Shown piece by piece: positions 36,446 to 46,461 of a stretch of DNA of 64,000 bases. Location: positions 37,677-101,676 of the forward strand of contig USRT01000003.1 of the NCBI GenBank assembly GCA_900557195.1, in the 5' to 3' direction. The translations under genes and the position numbers were made by a program. Each line of letters begins with the position of its first letter. Position 1 is the stretch's first letter. This DNA comes from an uncultured Clostridium sp. (lineage in GTDB: Bacteria; Bacillota; Clostridia; TANB77; CAG-508). The notes beneath the pieces were generated by a model. The model did not search any database, was not told the DNA's origin, and worked only from the letters and a program-made list of their open reading frames with translations.

Positions 36446-38403
36446 ATGTTTAAATTACACTCAGAATATAAGCCAACTGGCGACCAGCCACAGGCAATAG
36501 AATATTTATCAAAAGGAATAGAAGAGGACAAAAAATTCCAGACTCTTCTAGGTGTTACAGGCTCACGGAAAGACTTTTACAATGGCAAATATCATTGCAA
36601 AAGTACAAAAACCAACACTTGTTTTAGCACATAATAAAACACTTGCAGGACAATTGTATTCCGAATTCAAAGAGTTTTTCCCAGAGAATAATGTTGAATA
36701 CTTCGTATCTTATTACGATTATTATCAACCAGAAAGCTATTTACCCGCTTCTGACACATATATAGAAAAAGATGCATCTATAAACGACGAAATAGACAAA
36801 CTACGTCATTCAGCAACAGCTTCACTTTTCGAAACAAAAGATGTAATTATAGTAGCCTCTGTATCATGTATATATGGACTTCGGAGATCCTATTGATTAC
36901 GAACATATGATTGTATCATTAAGACCAGGAATGAAAAAAGAAAGGAATGAAGTATTAAAAAAGCTAATTACTATGCAATATACAAGAAATGAATTAGATT
37001 TTAAACGTGGTACATTTAGAGCAAAAGGAGATATAGTAGAAATATATCCATCAGACCAAAATGAATCTGCAATTAGGGTAGAGTTCTGGGATGATGAAAT
37101 AGAGAAGATTTCAGAAATAAATCCATTAACAGGAAAAGTTATAGCTACAAGAACTCATGTTATGATATTTCCAAATTCACACTATGTAACAACAAGTGAT
37201 AAAATGGAAAGAGCAATAAACACAATAGAAGCGGAATTAGAGGAAAGAATAAAGTATTTTAAAGATAATAATAAACTAATAGAAGCACAAAGAATAGAAG
37301 AAAGAACAAATTTTGATATAGAAATGATGAAAGAGACAGGCTTTTGTCAAGGAATAGAAAATTATTCAAGACATATTAGTGGTAGGGAAAAGGGGAGTCC
37401 ACCATTTACATTATTCGATTATTTTCCAGATGACTTTCTATTATTAATAGATGAATCTCATGCAACAATACCACAAGTAAGAGCTATGTATAATGGAGAC
37501 AAAGCAAGAAAAGAATCATTAGTAAATTACGGATTTAGACTTCCATCTGCATTTGATAACAGACCTCTTAAATTCGATGAATTTGAACAAAGAATAAATC
37601 AAGTCATTTTTGTTAGTGCAACACCAGCAGATTACGAAAAAGAACATTCTAAAAGTAATGTAATAGAACAAATTATAAGACCAACTGGACTTCTAGATCC
37701 AAAGATAGAAGTAAAACCAGTTACAAATCAAGTAGATGATTTAATAGAACAAATAAGAGAAAGAGTAGAAAAGAAGGAAAGAGTATTAGTAACAACACTT
37801 ACTAAAAAAATGGCAGAAGATTTAACTTCTTATCTTGCAAGTTTAGATATAAAGGTAAGATATATGCATTCTGAAATAAAGGCATTAGAAAGAATGGAAA
37901 TTATAAGAGATTTAAGACTAGGTGAGTTTGATGTATTAGTAGGAATAAACCTTTTAAGAGAAGGGTTAGATATTCCGGAAGTGTCTTTAGTTGCAATACT
38001 AGATGCAGATAAAGAAGGTTTCTTACGTTCGGAAAGAAGTTTGATACAAACAATTGGTCGTGCTGCTAGAAATACAGAAGGTAAAGTTATAATGTATGCA
38101 GATGAATTAACAGATAGTATGGAAAAAGCAATAAGTGAAACAAATCGTAGACGTAAAATACAAATGGAATATAATAAAGAACATGGAATTACACCACAAA
38201 CTATTAAAAAATCTGTAAGAGAAGTAATAAAAGCAAGTATGATAGAAGATATGAAAACAGAATATAATATTGAAAAAGACATAGATATTAAAGAATTAAT
38301 TTCTAAATTAACAGATGAAATGTTAGCACATGCCGCTTCTATGGAATTTGAAAAAGCTGCAGAATTAAGGGACAAGATAAAAGAATTAGAGAAGACTTTG
38401 TAA
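36446..38403 (+). CDS. uvrB: Excinuclease ABC subunit B, two CGG +1 shifts
   Basis: UvrB is the helicase-like damage-verification subunit of nucleotide excision repair, working with UvrA (40480) and UvrC. The frame shifts by +1 at CGG 36566, inside Walker A (TGS-GKTFTMA), and at CGG 36882 (CIYGL-GDPIDYEHM). The joined protein has 651 residues with the beta-hairpin 'YYDYYQPESYLPASD', 'DESHATIPQ', helicase motif VI 'QTIGRAARN' and the C-terminal UVR domain. The start ATG at 36446 has GGAGG 5 bases upstream. Neither outer fragment alone could bind ATP, so NER in this organism depends on recoding. Confidence 0.95.
36566..36568 (+). other. CGG +1 recoding site 8 (uvrB Walker A)
   Basis: The incoming frame reads TCA-CGG-AAA. 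Skipping C gives GVTGS-GKTFTMA, the invariant P-loop. Confidence 0.95.
36882..36884 (+). other. CGG +1 recoding site 9 (uvrB)
   Basis: The incoming frame reads CTT-CGG-AGA. Skipping C gives SCIYGL-GDPIDYE; unshifted translation stops four codons after CGG. Confidence 0.93.
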
Positions 38404-38447
38404 AAGCCTAATGTAAGAAAACAATAACTGTGAAGAACGGTTTCGAT

Positions 38448-38476
38448 TTGACTATATTTATATTTTATGTTATCAT
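38448..38476 (+). promoter_or_regulatory. Promoter of the 72-aa CxxC protein gene
   Basis: TTGACT and an extended TATCAT (TGTTATCAT) are separated by 17 bases, 34 bases before the ATG. Confidence 0.6.
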
Positions 38477-38510
38477 AATGTAATACTCTAAAAATTAGGA
38501 GGAAATATTT

Positions 38511-38729
38511 ATGGTGAACACGCAACAACAAAGGGCAGAGCAATTTCAAGCTAAGCGGGAAGCTATCTTGAAACAGTGTGAAATCTGCCGAAGTCAAAAC
38601 CGTCATTTTCCGCCAACAGCGGAAAGATGTTACCATTGTAACAATGGACAACGTATGAGATATCTGGAGAACGAATATTCGGATGTAACCAGATGGTCTC
38701 ACAAACAGTGGCAGAACCAGAAACCATAA
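38511..38729 (+). CDS. 72-residue protein with two CxxC pairs
   Basis: Cysteine pairs 'CEICR' (residues 23-27) and 'CYHCN' (about 43-47) form a likely zinc knuckle; the rest is polar and Gln-rich. No known family. It has its own promoter, GGAGG site and strong terminator. Its codon use belongs to the GC-richer class, and an in-frame CGG arginine is present (38556-38558, A-K-R-E-A). A +1 shift there would stop after three codons, so CGG must be sense for this gene to work. Confidence 0.6.
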   Translation: MVNTQQQRAEQFQAKREAILKQCEICRSQNRHFPPTAERCYHCNNGQRMRYLENEYSDVTRWSHKQWQNQKP

Positions 38730-38758
38730 AGCCAAAAAAGAGATTTATCTCTAACCAT

Positions 38759-38804
38759 GGGTGCATATATGATTTGCGTTGCAAAACATTCATGCACCCT
38801 TTTT
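38759..38804 (+). terminator. Terminator of the CxxC protein gene
   Basis: GGGTGCAT pairs with ATGCACCC around a loop that contains further pairing, followed by five Ts. Confidence 0.75.
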
Positions 38805-39069
38805 ATATTTATAAATATTAAAAATGAGTATGATAAAAAGTGGCAAAGATTTATTTTCTGTTTAACAAGAAAATAAATCTTTATAAAAGTAAATTAGTTC
38901 AAGCACGGTATAGATGTTTGCTATATTTTATAAAATACAATAAATATTATATATTAAAGCTATATCTAATAGAATATATAAAGTTAAAAGCTTGTTTTTA
39001 TATTAATATTATGTTAATATATGATATGTAGTACGCCAATCCGCAAATGAGTATAAAAGGAGATTTAAT

Positions 39070-40143
39070 ATGAAACAACCTTTAGAGAGCTTACCTATCA
39101 CCGTAATAATACCCGTTTACAAGGTTTCTATGTTTGATTTTTGGCAATGTCTGAATAGCATTACCAAACAAACTCGGAAACCACGCTTTGTCATAATCAT
39201 AGATGATGGTAATGAAGATACTATTATGATTCAACGTGTTATTCGAATGTTTATGGAAGATATAGGAGATAGAATGATGACATTAAAATTTATTCAAAAT
39301 CCAAATAATCTTGGCATTTCGTGTGCACGTAATATTGGGCTTACTCAAGTTACTACTCCATGGGTAAGTTTCTTAGATGCAGATGACTGTATAAAAGAAA
39401 CTTATTTTCAGAGACTTTATGAAGAAGTTGAAAAAAATGATAATGTAGATATTGTTGCATGTTCATGTGATGCATATGATGAACATGAATATCGGCAGAA
39501 TCATTTCTTTAAACAAAATAGAGTTTTTGAGGGAGCAACATTAAAAGAGCTTGAAAAGAGCTTTATCAATCAATCATATCTACGTGAAGGTACTTCAATT
39601 GATACAGCAATAGGAGTGCCTTGGGGAAAGCTTTATAGATTTTCATGTATTCGTGGTATTTACTTTAATCCTGAACTTAAGAGGATGGAAGATAATATTT
39701 GGAATCATGAAATACTGTTAGCTAATCCTAACATTGTTGTTAAGTATATAGATGAGCCACTATATATCTATAGAACAACACATATTACCAAGTATAATGC
39801 AGAGTTTGAGTCCGACGTTTCTACGTGGTTCAAAATAATTGAGCTAAGGAAAGAACTCATTAAAGAACATCTTGGAACAGGTGACCAAATTGAAAAGTTT
39901 TTCTATGAAGAGGTTGTTAGACTTTTAGTCTTAACTCTTCAAAAGAAATACTTTCATAAAGGAAACCAAAACAGAGCAATAGACCTTTTAGAGTTGAAAG
40001 TGTACCTTAATAATGAGACAATAAGAGAAGCTCTTAGAAGAACATGTGCAAATACACCGTTTTATCGTAATGTTATGAACAAGTTGCTTCTTAAAAGAAA
40101 GGTGGAGTTGGCATATTTAATAAATAGGTTACGGGGTAGGTAG
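39070..40143 (+). CDS. Family 2 glycosyltransferase
   Basis: The product is 357 residues. The GT-A fold is visible: 'PITVIIPVYKV', 'FVIIIDDGNED', 'GISCARNIGL' and the metal-binding 'VSFLDADDC'. The C-terminal 120 residues are helical. It is stand-alone, with AAAGGAGA before the ATG and a hairpin terminator after. Codons differ from the native genes, and three CGG codons are read in frame as arginine (39175, 39493, 40132); a shift at the first would stop within eight codons. It is likely acquired; the sugar and acceptor are unknown. Confidence 0.85.
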   Translation: MKQPLESLPITVIIPVYKVSMFDFWQCLNSITKQTRKPRFVIIIDDGNEDTIMIQRVIRMFMEDIGDRMMTLKFIQNPNNLGISCARNIGLTQVTTPWVSFLDADDCIKETYFQRLYEEVEKNDNVDIVACSCDAYDEHEYRQNHFFKQNRVFEGATLKELEKSFINQSYLREGTSIDTAIGVPWGKLYRFSCIRGIYFNPELKRMEDNIWNHEILLANPNIVVKYIDEPLYIYRTTHITKYNAEFESDVSTWFKIIELRKELIKEHLGTGDQIEKFFYEEVVRLLVLTLQKKYFHKGNQNRAIDLLELKVYLNNETIREALRRTCANTPFYRNVMNKLLLKRKVELAYLINRLRGR

Positions 40144-40479
40144 GCTAAGAGCACGAAAGATTCTTTCGTGCTTTTATCAATTTTATAAATATTGATTTAA
40201 TAAATAATCTGTAATTAGATATAATATATACTTAAATATAAAATATATAATTATTACTATGATTACTATTCAGCCTAAATAAACTTCTTATCTATAAGTT
40301 TAATTTTAAGAGATTTTCAAAAATTTCTATATAATTACTTTGTACTTAAAGATATTTTAATATTGCTGAGTAATAACTTGATATAAAGTAACAATAAAAA
40401 AAGAAATAAAACAAACTCTTGTTTTGTTTTAAAAAATATAGTATAATAAAAAGCAAAAAGCAAATTAGGGGGCATATAT
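40144..40479. other. Intergenic region between the glycosyltransferase gene and uvrA
   Basis: It contains the glycosyltransferase terminator (AGCACGAAAGA...TCTTTCGTGCT, 40150-40175) and a TTGTTTTAAA...TATAATAAA promoter-like stretch at 40428-40452 in front of uvrA. Otherwise it is featureless. Confidence 0.5.
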
Positions 40480-43308
40480 ATGAATAATAAAATTATAATA
40501 AAAGGAGCAAAAGAGCATAACTTAAAAGATATAAATTTAGAAATACCAAAGAATAAACTAGTTGTTGTTACAGGTCTTTCAGGTTCTGGTAAATCATCAC
40601 TTGCATTTGATACATTATATGCAGAAGGTCAAAGAAGATATGTAGAGAGCCTTTCTTCATATGCACGTCAATTTTTAGGATTAATGGAAAAACCAAATGT
40701 AGAATCTATAGATGGGCTATCACCAGCAATTTCAATAGATCAAAAAACAACTTCAAAAAATCCACGTTCTACAGTAGGAACAGTAACAGAAATATATGAT
40801 TATATTCGTTTGTTATATGCGCGAATAGGTGTTCCGTATTGTCCTACTTGTGGTAAAAAAATAGAAAAACAATCAATAGACCAAATACTAGATAGCATAA
40901 TGAGTGTAGAAGCGGGAAGTAAAATACAAATATTATCACCTGTTGTAAGAGGAAGAAAAGGAGAATACACGAAACTATTAGAAAAATATCAAAAAGAAGG
41001 TTTTGTACGTGCAATAATAGATGGAGACTTAGTAGAACTTTCTGATGATTTAGAAATAGATAGAAAGAAAAAGCATAACATAGACATAGTAGTAGATAGA
41101 CTAGTTATAAAAGCAGGCATTAGAAGTAGACTTGCAGAATCTGTAGAAGTAGCACTAAAAAATGCAGATGGATTAGTAAAAATAGATGTTGTAGGGAAAG
41201 AAGAACTTTTGTTTAGCGAAAATTATGCATGTCCAGATTGCGGTTTTAGTTTTCCAGAATTAACACCTAGCATGTTCTCTTTTAATAATCCATTTGGAGC
41301 ATGTCCTAGCTGTACAGGTATAGGATTTTTAATGAAGATAGATGAAGATTTAATAATTCCAGATAAAAATAAAACTTTGTATGATGGTGTTAAAGCTTTT
41401 GGTGCAAGTACCATGAAAAAAGGCGACACTATGGCAAAAATGTATTTTGAAAGCATAGCTAAACATTATAATGTAGATATCTCAAAACCTATAAATAAGC
41501 TTCCTCGTGAGTTTTTAGATAAAATATTATATGGTACAGGTGATGAGAAAATAGATTTTGAATATGCATCTCCAGCAGGTATAAGAAAATATACAGCTCC
41601 ATTTGAGGGAGTTATTCCGACACTTACTAGACGTCATAATGAAACAAAATCTCAAGGTATGCGTGACTTTTATGAAATGTATATGAGTAATTCTGATTGT
41701 GACCATTGTCATGGAGCAAGACTAAAAGAAGAAGTATTAGCTGTTAAGGTAGGAGATAAAAACATTAATGAATTAACAAATATGCCTATTAACAAAATAA
41801 AAGATTATATTAACAATTTAAAATTAACTAAAACAGAAAGTATGATATCAGAACAAATACTAAAAGAAATGAATAAAAGACTTCAATTTTTAATGGATGT
41901 GGGCTTAGAATATTTAACACTATCTAGAAGTGCTGGAACATTATCTGGAGGAGAAGCACAACGTATTCGTTTAGCTACTCAAATTGGTTCTGGATTGTCT
42001 GGTGTACTTTATATATTAGATGAACCAAGTATAGGATTACATCAAAGAGACAATGATAAGTTACTAGCAACTTTAAAAAAATTAAGAGATTTAGGAAATA
42101 CTCTTATAGTAGTTGAACATGATGAAGATACAATGTATGCTGCAGACCAGATTATAGATATAGGACCAGGTGCAGGTGTACATGGAGGAAATGTAATGGC
42201 ACAAGGAACTGCTGAAGAGATCAAATTAATAGATGGTTCTATTACAGGTGAATACTTAAGTGGTAGAAAGCAAATAGAAGTTCCAAAGAAAAGAAGAAAA
42301 CCTGTAAAAGGAAAATCTATAGAGGTAATAGGCGCAAAAGAAAATAATTTAAAAAATATTAATGTTAAATTTCCGCTAGGATTATTTACATGTGTTACAG
42401 GAGTATCTGGTTCAGGTAAGAGTACACTTGTAAATGAAATATTATATAAAACAATTGCAAAAGAAATAAATAAGTCAAATGAAAAACCAGGTAAATGTAA
42501 AGCTATAAAAGGTATAGAGAATATAGATAAAATTATTAATATAGATCAATCACCAATTGGCAGAACACCACGTTCTAATCCAGCTACTTATACAGGAGTA
42601 TTTGATATTATTCGTGATATTTTTGCAGGAACCAATGAAGCCAAAATGAGAGGATATCAAAAAGGAAGATTTAGCTTTAATGTACCAGGAGGAAGATGTG
42701 AAAGTTGTTCTGGTGATGGACTTCTAAAAATAGAAATGCACTTTTTACCAGATATTTATGTACCTTGTGAAGTATGTAATGGTAAAAGATATAATCATGA
42801 AACATTAGAAGTAAAATATAAAGGTAAAACTATAGCAGATGTATTAGATATGACAGTAGAAGAAGCTTTAGTATTTTTTGAAAATATTCCTAAGATAAAA
42901 CAAAAGATTCAAACTTTATATGATGTAGGCCTTGGATATATAAAACTAGGACAACCGTCTACAACATTATCTGGAGGAGAAGCACAACGTGTAAAACTTG
43001 CCACAGAACTTTCTAAAAGAGCAACTGGTAAAACATTATATATATTAGATGAACCAACAACAGGTCTTCATATTGCAGATGTTCACAAATTAGTAAACAT
43101 ATTACAAAGACTTGTAGATACTGGTAATAGCGTATTAGTAATAGAACACAATTTAGATTTAATAAAAACTTGTGACCATATTATAGATTTAGGACCAGAA
43201 GGAGGAGATAGGGGAGGAGAAGTAATAGGCATTGGAACTCCAGAACAAATTGTTAAAAATGAAAAAAGTTATACAGGTAAGTTCTTAAAGAAATATTTAG
43301 AAAAATAG
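40480..43308 (+). CDS. uvrA: Excinuclease ABC subunit A
   Basis: UvrA, 942 residues, is a dimeric ABC-type ATPase that finds DNA damage and loads UvrB. It has two Walker A motifs ('GLSGSGKSSLAFDTLYAEG' and 'GVSGSGKSTLVNEIL'), two ABC signatures ('LSGGEAQRIRLA', 'LSGGEAQRVKLA') and zinc-finger cysteines ('CPTCGKK', 'CPDCGFSF', 'CESCSGDG', 'CEVCNGKR'). It is unbroken: its only CGG letters are out of frame (TGC-GGT, GCG-GGA). It stands 2.1 kb after uvrB in the same direction, separated by two GC-richer genes that may have been inserted between them. Confidence 0.97.
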   Translation: MNNKIIIKGAKEHNLKDINLEIPKNKLVVVTGLSGSGKSSLAFDTLYAEGQRRYVESLSSYARQFLGLMEKPNVESIDGLSPAISIDQKTTSKNPRSTVGTVTEIYDYIRLLYARIGVPYCPTCGKKIEKQSIDQILDSIMSVEAGSKIQILSPVVRGRKGEYTKLLEKYQKEGFVRAIIDGDLVELSDDLEIDRKKKHNIDIVVDRLVIKAGIRSRLAESVEVALKNADGLVKIDVVGKEELLFSENYACPDCGFSFPELTPSMFSFNNPFGACPSCTGIGFLMKIDEDLIIPDKNKTLYDGVKAFGASTMKKGDTMAKMYFESIAKHYNVDISKPINKLPREFLDKILYGTGDEKIDFEYASPAGIRKYTAPFEGVIPTLTRRHNETKSQGMRDFYEMYMSNSDCDHCHGARLKEEVLAVKVGDKNINELTNMPINKIKDYINNLKLTKTESMISEQILKEMNKRLQFLMDVGLEYLTLSRSAGTLSGGEAQRIRLATQIGSGLSGVLYILDEPSIGLHQRDNDKLLATLKKLRDLGNTLIVVEHDEDTMYAADQIIDIGPGAGVHGGNVMAQGTAEEIKLIDGSITGEYLSGRKQIEVPKKRRKPVKGKSIEVIGAKENNLKNINVKFPLGLFTCVTGVSGSGKSTLVNEILYKTIAKEINKSNEKPGKCKAIKGIENIDKIINIDQSPIGRTPRSNPATYTGVFDIIRDIFAGTNEAKMRGYQKGRFSFNVPGGRCESCSGDGLLKIEMHFLPDIYVPCEVCNGKRYNHETLEVKYKGKTIADVLDMTVEEALVFFENIPKIKQKIQTLYDVGLGYIKLGQPSTTLSGGEAQRVKLATELSKRATGKTLYILDEPTTGLHIADVHKLVNILQRLVDTGNSVLVIEHNLDLIKTCDHIIDLGPEGGDRGGEVIGIGTPEQIVKNEKSYTGKFLKKYLEK

Positions 43309-43320
43309 AAGCGGAATTTT

Positions 43321-43358
43321 GGACAAGAGTGGACAGTTCCAATGTCCACCCTTGTCTA
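43321..43358 (+). terminator. uvrA terminator, GGACAGTTC repeat type
   Basis: GACAAGAGTGGACA pairs with TGTCCACCCTTGTC around a 7-base loop. Related to the hairpin at 6422-6454. Confidence 0.75.
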
Positions 43359-43375
43359 AAAAATTTCATTTAAAA

Positions 43376-43471
43376 TTAATCACAGTTTTTATTATTTTTT
43401 TGGTTATTATTTTTATTATTGTTCTTATTGTTATTTCTGTTTTGGTTGTTTTGATTATTTTTTTCTGACAT
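43376..43471 (-). CDS. 31-residue Asn/Lys-rich peptide
   Basis: Starts 'MSEKNNQNNQNR' and ends 'KNNKNCD'; about half of the residues are Asn. GGAGGTG is 6 bases before the ATG. No family is known. The clear ribosome site supports expression, but low-complexity chance frames are possible in AT-rich DNA. Confidence 0.45.
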   Translation of the reverse strand: MSEKNNQNNQNRNNNKNNNKNNNQKNNKNCD

Positions 43472-43777
43472 AATCTTACACCTCCATTCGTGATATTAAT
43501 ATTGTTAACTAATTTTAAAAAAATATTCAAAAAAATTTACAGTTGTTAAAATTAATATTTTAAGATATAATACCTTGAAATGTTAACTAATGAAAAATAA
43601 TAGCATATTATACTAATGGCAAAGTTTTTTGCACTTTCTATTATGGTAAATACTTTGCACACAATTTTTTTTTGAAAATTGGCACTTGAACAAAAGTTTG
43701 ACTTTTGCATTTTGAAGTGAAAAATAGTTAAATATTTGCTTTTGTTCTAAAAGAAAAAACTTTTGGAGGTAATCAAA

Positions 43778-45184
43778 TTGAAAGAGATTAATACTAAATT
43801 AGAAGAATTTAATAAATATATTGTAAATAGAAAAGTGGCAATAATAGGTATTGGGGTTAGTAATATACCGCTTCTAGAATATTTTAACAAAAAAGGTGCA
43901 AAAGTTACAGTTTTTGATAGAAGAAATATAGATAATATAGACAAAAACATTATAGATACAATTTCAAATTACTGTATGGGTATGTCTTTTGGGGCAGACT
44001 ATCTTTCAAAATTACATGGGTTTGACATCATATTTCGTTCACCAAGCTGTAGACCAGATACTAAAGAAATTGTAGAAGAAGTAAATCGTGGTGCAATATT
44101 AACATCAGAAATTGAAATGTTAATGAAAATCTGTCCAGGAACAATAATTGGAATTACAGGAAGTGATGGTAAAACAACAACAACAAGTTTAATTTATGAA
44201 ATAATAAAACAAAAAGGATATAATTGTTATTTAGGTGGAAATATAGGAATTCCATTGTTTACAAAAGTTGATGAAATGAAAAAAGATGATATTATTGTCT
44301 TAGAATTAAGTAGTTTTCAATTAATAGATATGCAAATAAGTCCTAATATTTCTGTTATAACTAATATAACACCAAATCATTTAGATATACATAAATCTTA
44401 TGAAGAATATATAGAAAGTAAGAAGAATATTTTTAAATATCAAAATAAAGATGGAATATTAATTTTAAATTATGATAATGATATAACTAGAGAATTTGAA
44501 AAAGAAGCAAATGGAAAAGTAATATTCTTTAGTAGTAAAACAAAATTAGAAAACGGAATTATATATGATGATGAAAAAATAAAATCTTGTGAAAATGGAA
44601 TAAGAAGGCATATTTTGAATACAAAAAACATGTATATAAAAGGTATTCATAATTTCGAAAACATATGTGCAGCAATAGCAGCAACAGCACCATTCGTAGA
44701 CATAGACACTCAAAACAAGACTATAACTGAATTTAAAGGTGTACATCATAGATTGGAATTTGTAAGAGATATACATGGCGTAAAATGGTATAATGATTCT
44801 GCAAGTTCTTCTCCTACAAGAGCTATAGCAGGAATAAATGCTTTTAGTGAAGAACTTATATTAATAGCAGGAGGATATGACAAGAATTTAGATTATACAC
44901 CAATGGCAAAACCTATTGTAGATAAAGTAAAAACATTACTTCTAATAGGTCAGACTTCAGAAAAAATTTATAATGCAGTAAAAGAAGAAATGCAAAATCA
45001 AAATAAAGTTGTAGAAATATATAAATGTGATAGTTTAGAAGAATGTATAGAAACAGCAAATGAACTTGCAAGCCCAGAAGAAGTTGTATTATTTTCGCCA
45101 GGTAGTGCGAGTTTTGATATGTTTAAAAATGCATATCAAAGAGGAGATGCATTTAAAGAATTGGTAAATAAAGTAGAAGAATAA
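43778..45184 (+). CDS. murD: UDP-N-acetylmuramoylalanine--D-glutamate ligase
   Basis: MurD adds D-Glu to UDP-MurNAc-L-Ala in peptidoglycan synthesis, with ATP. The N-terminal Rossmann part ('VAIIGIGVSNIPLLEYF'), ATP loop 'GITGSDGKTTTTSLI', 'SSFQL', 'TNITPNHLDIH' and C-terminal 'NDSASSSPTRAIAGINAF' are typical. The start is TTG at 43778 with GGAGGT 7 bases upstream, giving 468 residues. It is unbroken and alone, not inside a dcw cluster. Confidence 0.92.
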   Translation: MKEINTKLEEFNKYIVNRKVAIIGIGVSNIPLLEYFNKKGAKVTVFDRRNIDNIDKNIIDTISNYCMGMSFGADYLSKLHGFDIIFRSPSCRPDTKEIVEEVNRGAILTSEIEMLMKICPGTIIGITGSDGKTTTTSLIYEIIKQKGYNCYLGGNIGIPLFTKVDEMKKDDIIVLELSSFQLIDMQISPNISVITNITPNHLDIHKSYEEYIESKKNIFKYQNKDGILILNYDNDITREFEKEANGKVIFFSSKTKLENGIIYDDEKIKSCENGIRRHILNTKNMYIKGIHNFENICAAIAATAPFVDIDTQNKTITEFKGVHHRLEFVRDIHGVKWYNDSASSSPTRAIAGINAFSEELILIAGGYDKNLDYTPMAKPIVDKVKTLLLIGQTSEKIYNAVKEEMQNQNKVVEIYKCDSLEECIETANELASPEEVVLFSPGSASFDMFKNAYQRGDAFKELVNKVEE

Positions 45185-45187
45185 AGA

Positions 45188-45232
45188 AAAAAGAAATTGT
45201 TGTCAGATGTTTAGATAACAATTTCTTTTTAT
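45188..45232 (+). terminator. murD terminator
   Basis: AAAGAAATTGTTGTC pairs with GATAACAATTTCTTT, then a T run. Confidence 0.8.
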
Positions 45233-45617
45233 TAAAAAGCTAAATATAAATAAAATATATATTTTATAATCTAGATTTGTATCCTTTTTAGATAAGATTT
45301 TTTCAATAAATTTCTACAAATAACAAGTAATATAAGAGTAGATTGTTTCATTTAAATAATTATTTATCCCTAGAGAACTATATAATAAATAACTGAATAT
45401 AAAATAAACAAACATAAACATTTCTTTTCATTAGATGTTTTATTATTTTATTTATTTTTCCTGGAATAATACTTAGTGCAATTATACTTAGTATAAAAAC
45501 TATAATAAAAATTCATCTCCTTTTATACCTATTATAGCATAAATTGTAAATGAAATGTAACAAATGCATTACAAACTGCATAATATAAAGCATAATATAA
45601 AATCAGGAGGTAATAAT
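45233..45617. other. Intergenic region without recognised genes
   Basis: AT-rich, no coding frame and no clear structure. AGGAGG at 45605 serves the following gene. Confidence 0.5.
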
Positions 45618-46277
45618 ATGTATTATAATGAATACGAAGATTATATGAGAAGTGTTCTTGGATATAATAATAGAAATAGTGTAAATCCATACAATGAAAA
45701 TTACGAACAGAATTATTATTCTATGCCTACATACAACTCAAATCCTATAATGGTAAAAGACAACATAGAAGATTTGTTTCCAGATATCTATAAAATAATT
45801 AATCCAATGGTATGTAAAATTTGCCAAAATAATACAAGACCTATAACAAACGAGTTAGTAGAACAAATGACAATGGAAGTATATAGCAATATAGAAGCAG
45901 ACGAGATAAATATAGTAAATGTAAATATAGAAACAAGAGAATCAAATAATGCAAAAACAATAAATCAAAAACAAACTGAAAATAGGGAAGTAAAGGATTC
46001 TAAAAAACAACAAGAAAATGTAGAAAATAGAAGTACCAATGAATCAAGAGCAACAAGAATTAATAATCCATTATTACGAGATTTAATTAAAATATTAATT
46101 TTAAATCAATTGCTGGGAGGAGGAAATTTCCCAGGTAGACCACCAATGAGACCACCATTTCCGGGACACGGAGGACCAGGAGTTCCGCCAAGACCACCTG
46201 TACGTCCACCATTCCCAGGTCAAAATCCAAGACCAGGTATGAGAGATATTGGATACGATGATTATTTAAATTTTTAA
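45618..46277 (+). CDS. Pro/Gly-rich coat-like protein
   Basis: The product is 219 residues. The first 40 are Tyr/Asn-rich, then a folded helical segment ('DLFPDIYKIINPMVCKICQ', 'ELVEQMTMEVYSNI'), an Asn/Gln/Glu linker, and a C-terminal tail of PPxRPPFPG units. The layout resembles spore or surface proteins of Clostridia with collagen-like or Pro-rich tails; this is inference. The start ATG at 45618 has AGGAGG 7 bases upstream; an earlier in-frame ATG at 45564 has none. No in-frame CGG. Confidence 0.6.
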   Translation: MYYNEYEDYMRSVLGYNNRNSVNPYNENYEQNYYSMPTYNSNPIMVKDNIEDLFPDIYKIINPMVCKICQNNTRPITNELVEQMTMEVYSNIEADEINIVNVNIETRESNNAKTINQKQTENREVKDSKKQQENVENRSTNESRATRINNPLLRDLIKILILNQLLGGGNFPGRPPMRPPFPGHGGPGVPPRPPVRPPFPGQNPRPGMRDIGYDDYLNF

Positions 46278-46294
46278 AAATAAAAAAATTTTAC

Positions 46295-46326
46295 AAGATA
46301 TGCAAAATATAACGTGCATATCTTAT
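46295..46326 (+). terminator. Terminator of the Pro-rich protein gene
   Basis: AAGATATGCA pairs with TGCATATCTT, followed by AT-rich sequence. Confidence 0.6.
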
Positions 46327-46461
46327 TATTTATTTGCAAAAAATAATAATATTATTTTCGAATTATTTAAATGTTATTTTTTATAATTTGAAAATGATTA
46401 GTGAGCCAAAAATACAAATATATTTTGGTTATAAATAAATAAAAAAGGTGGTTAAGTAATT

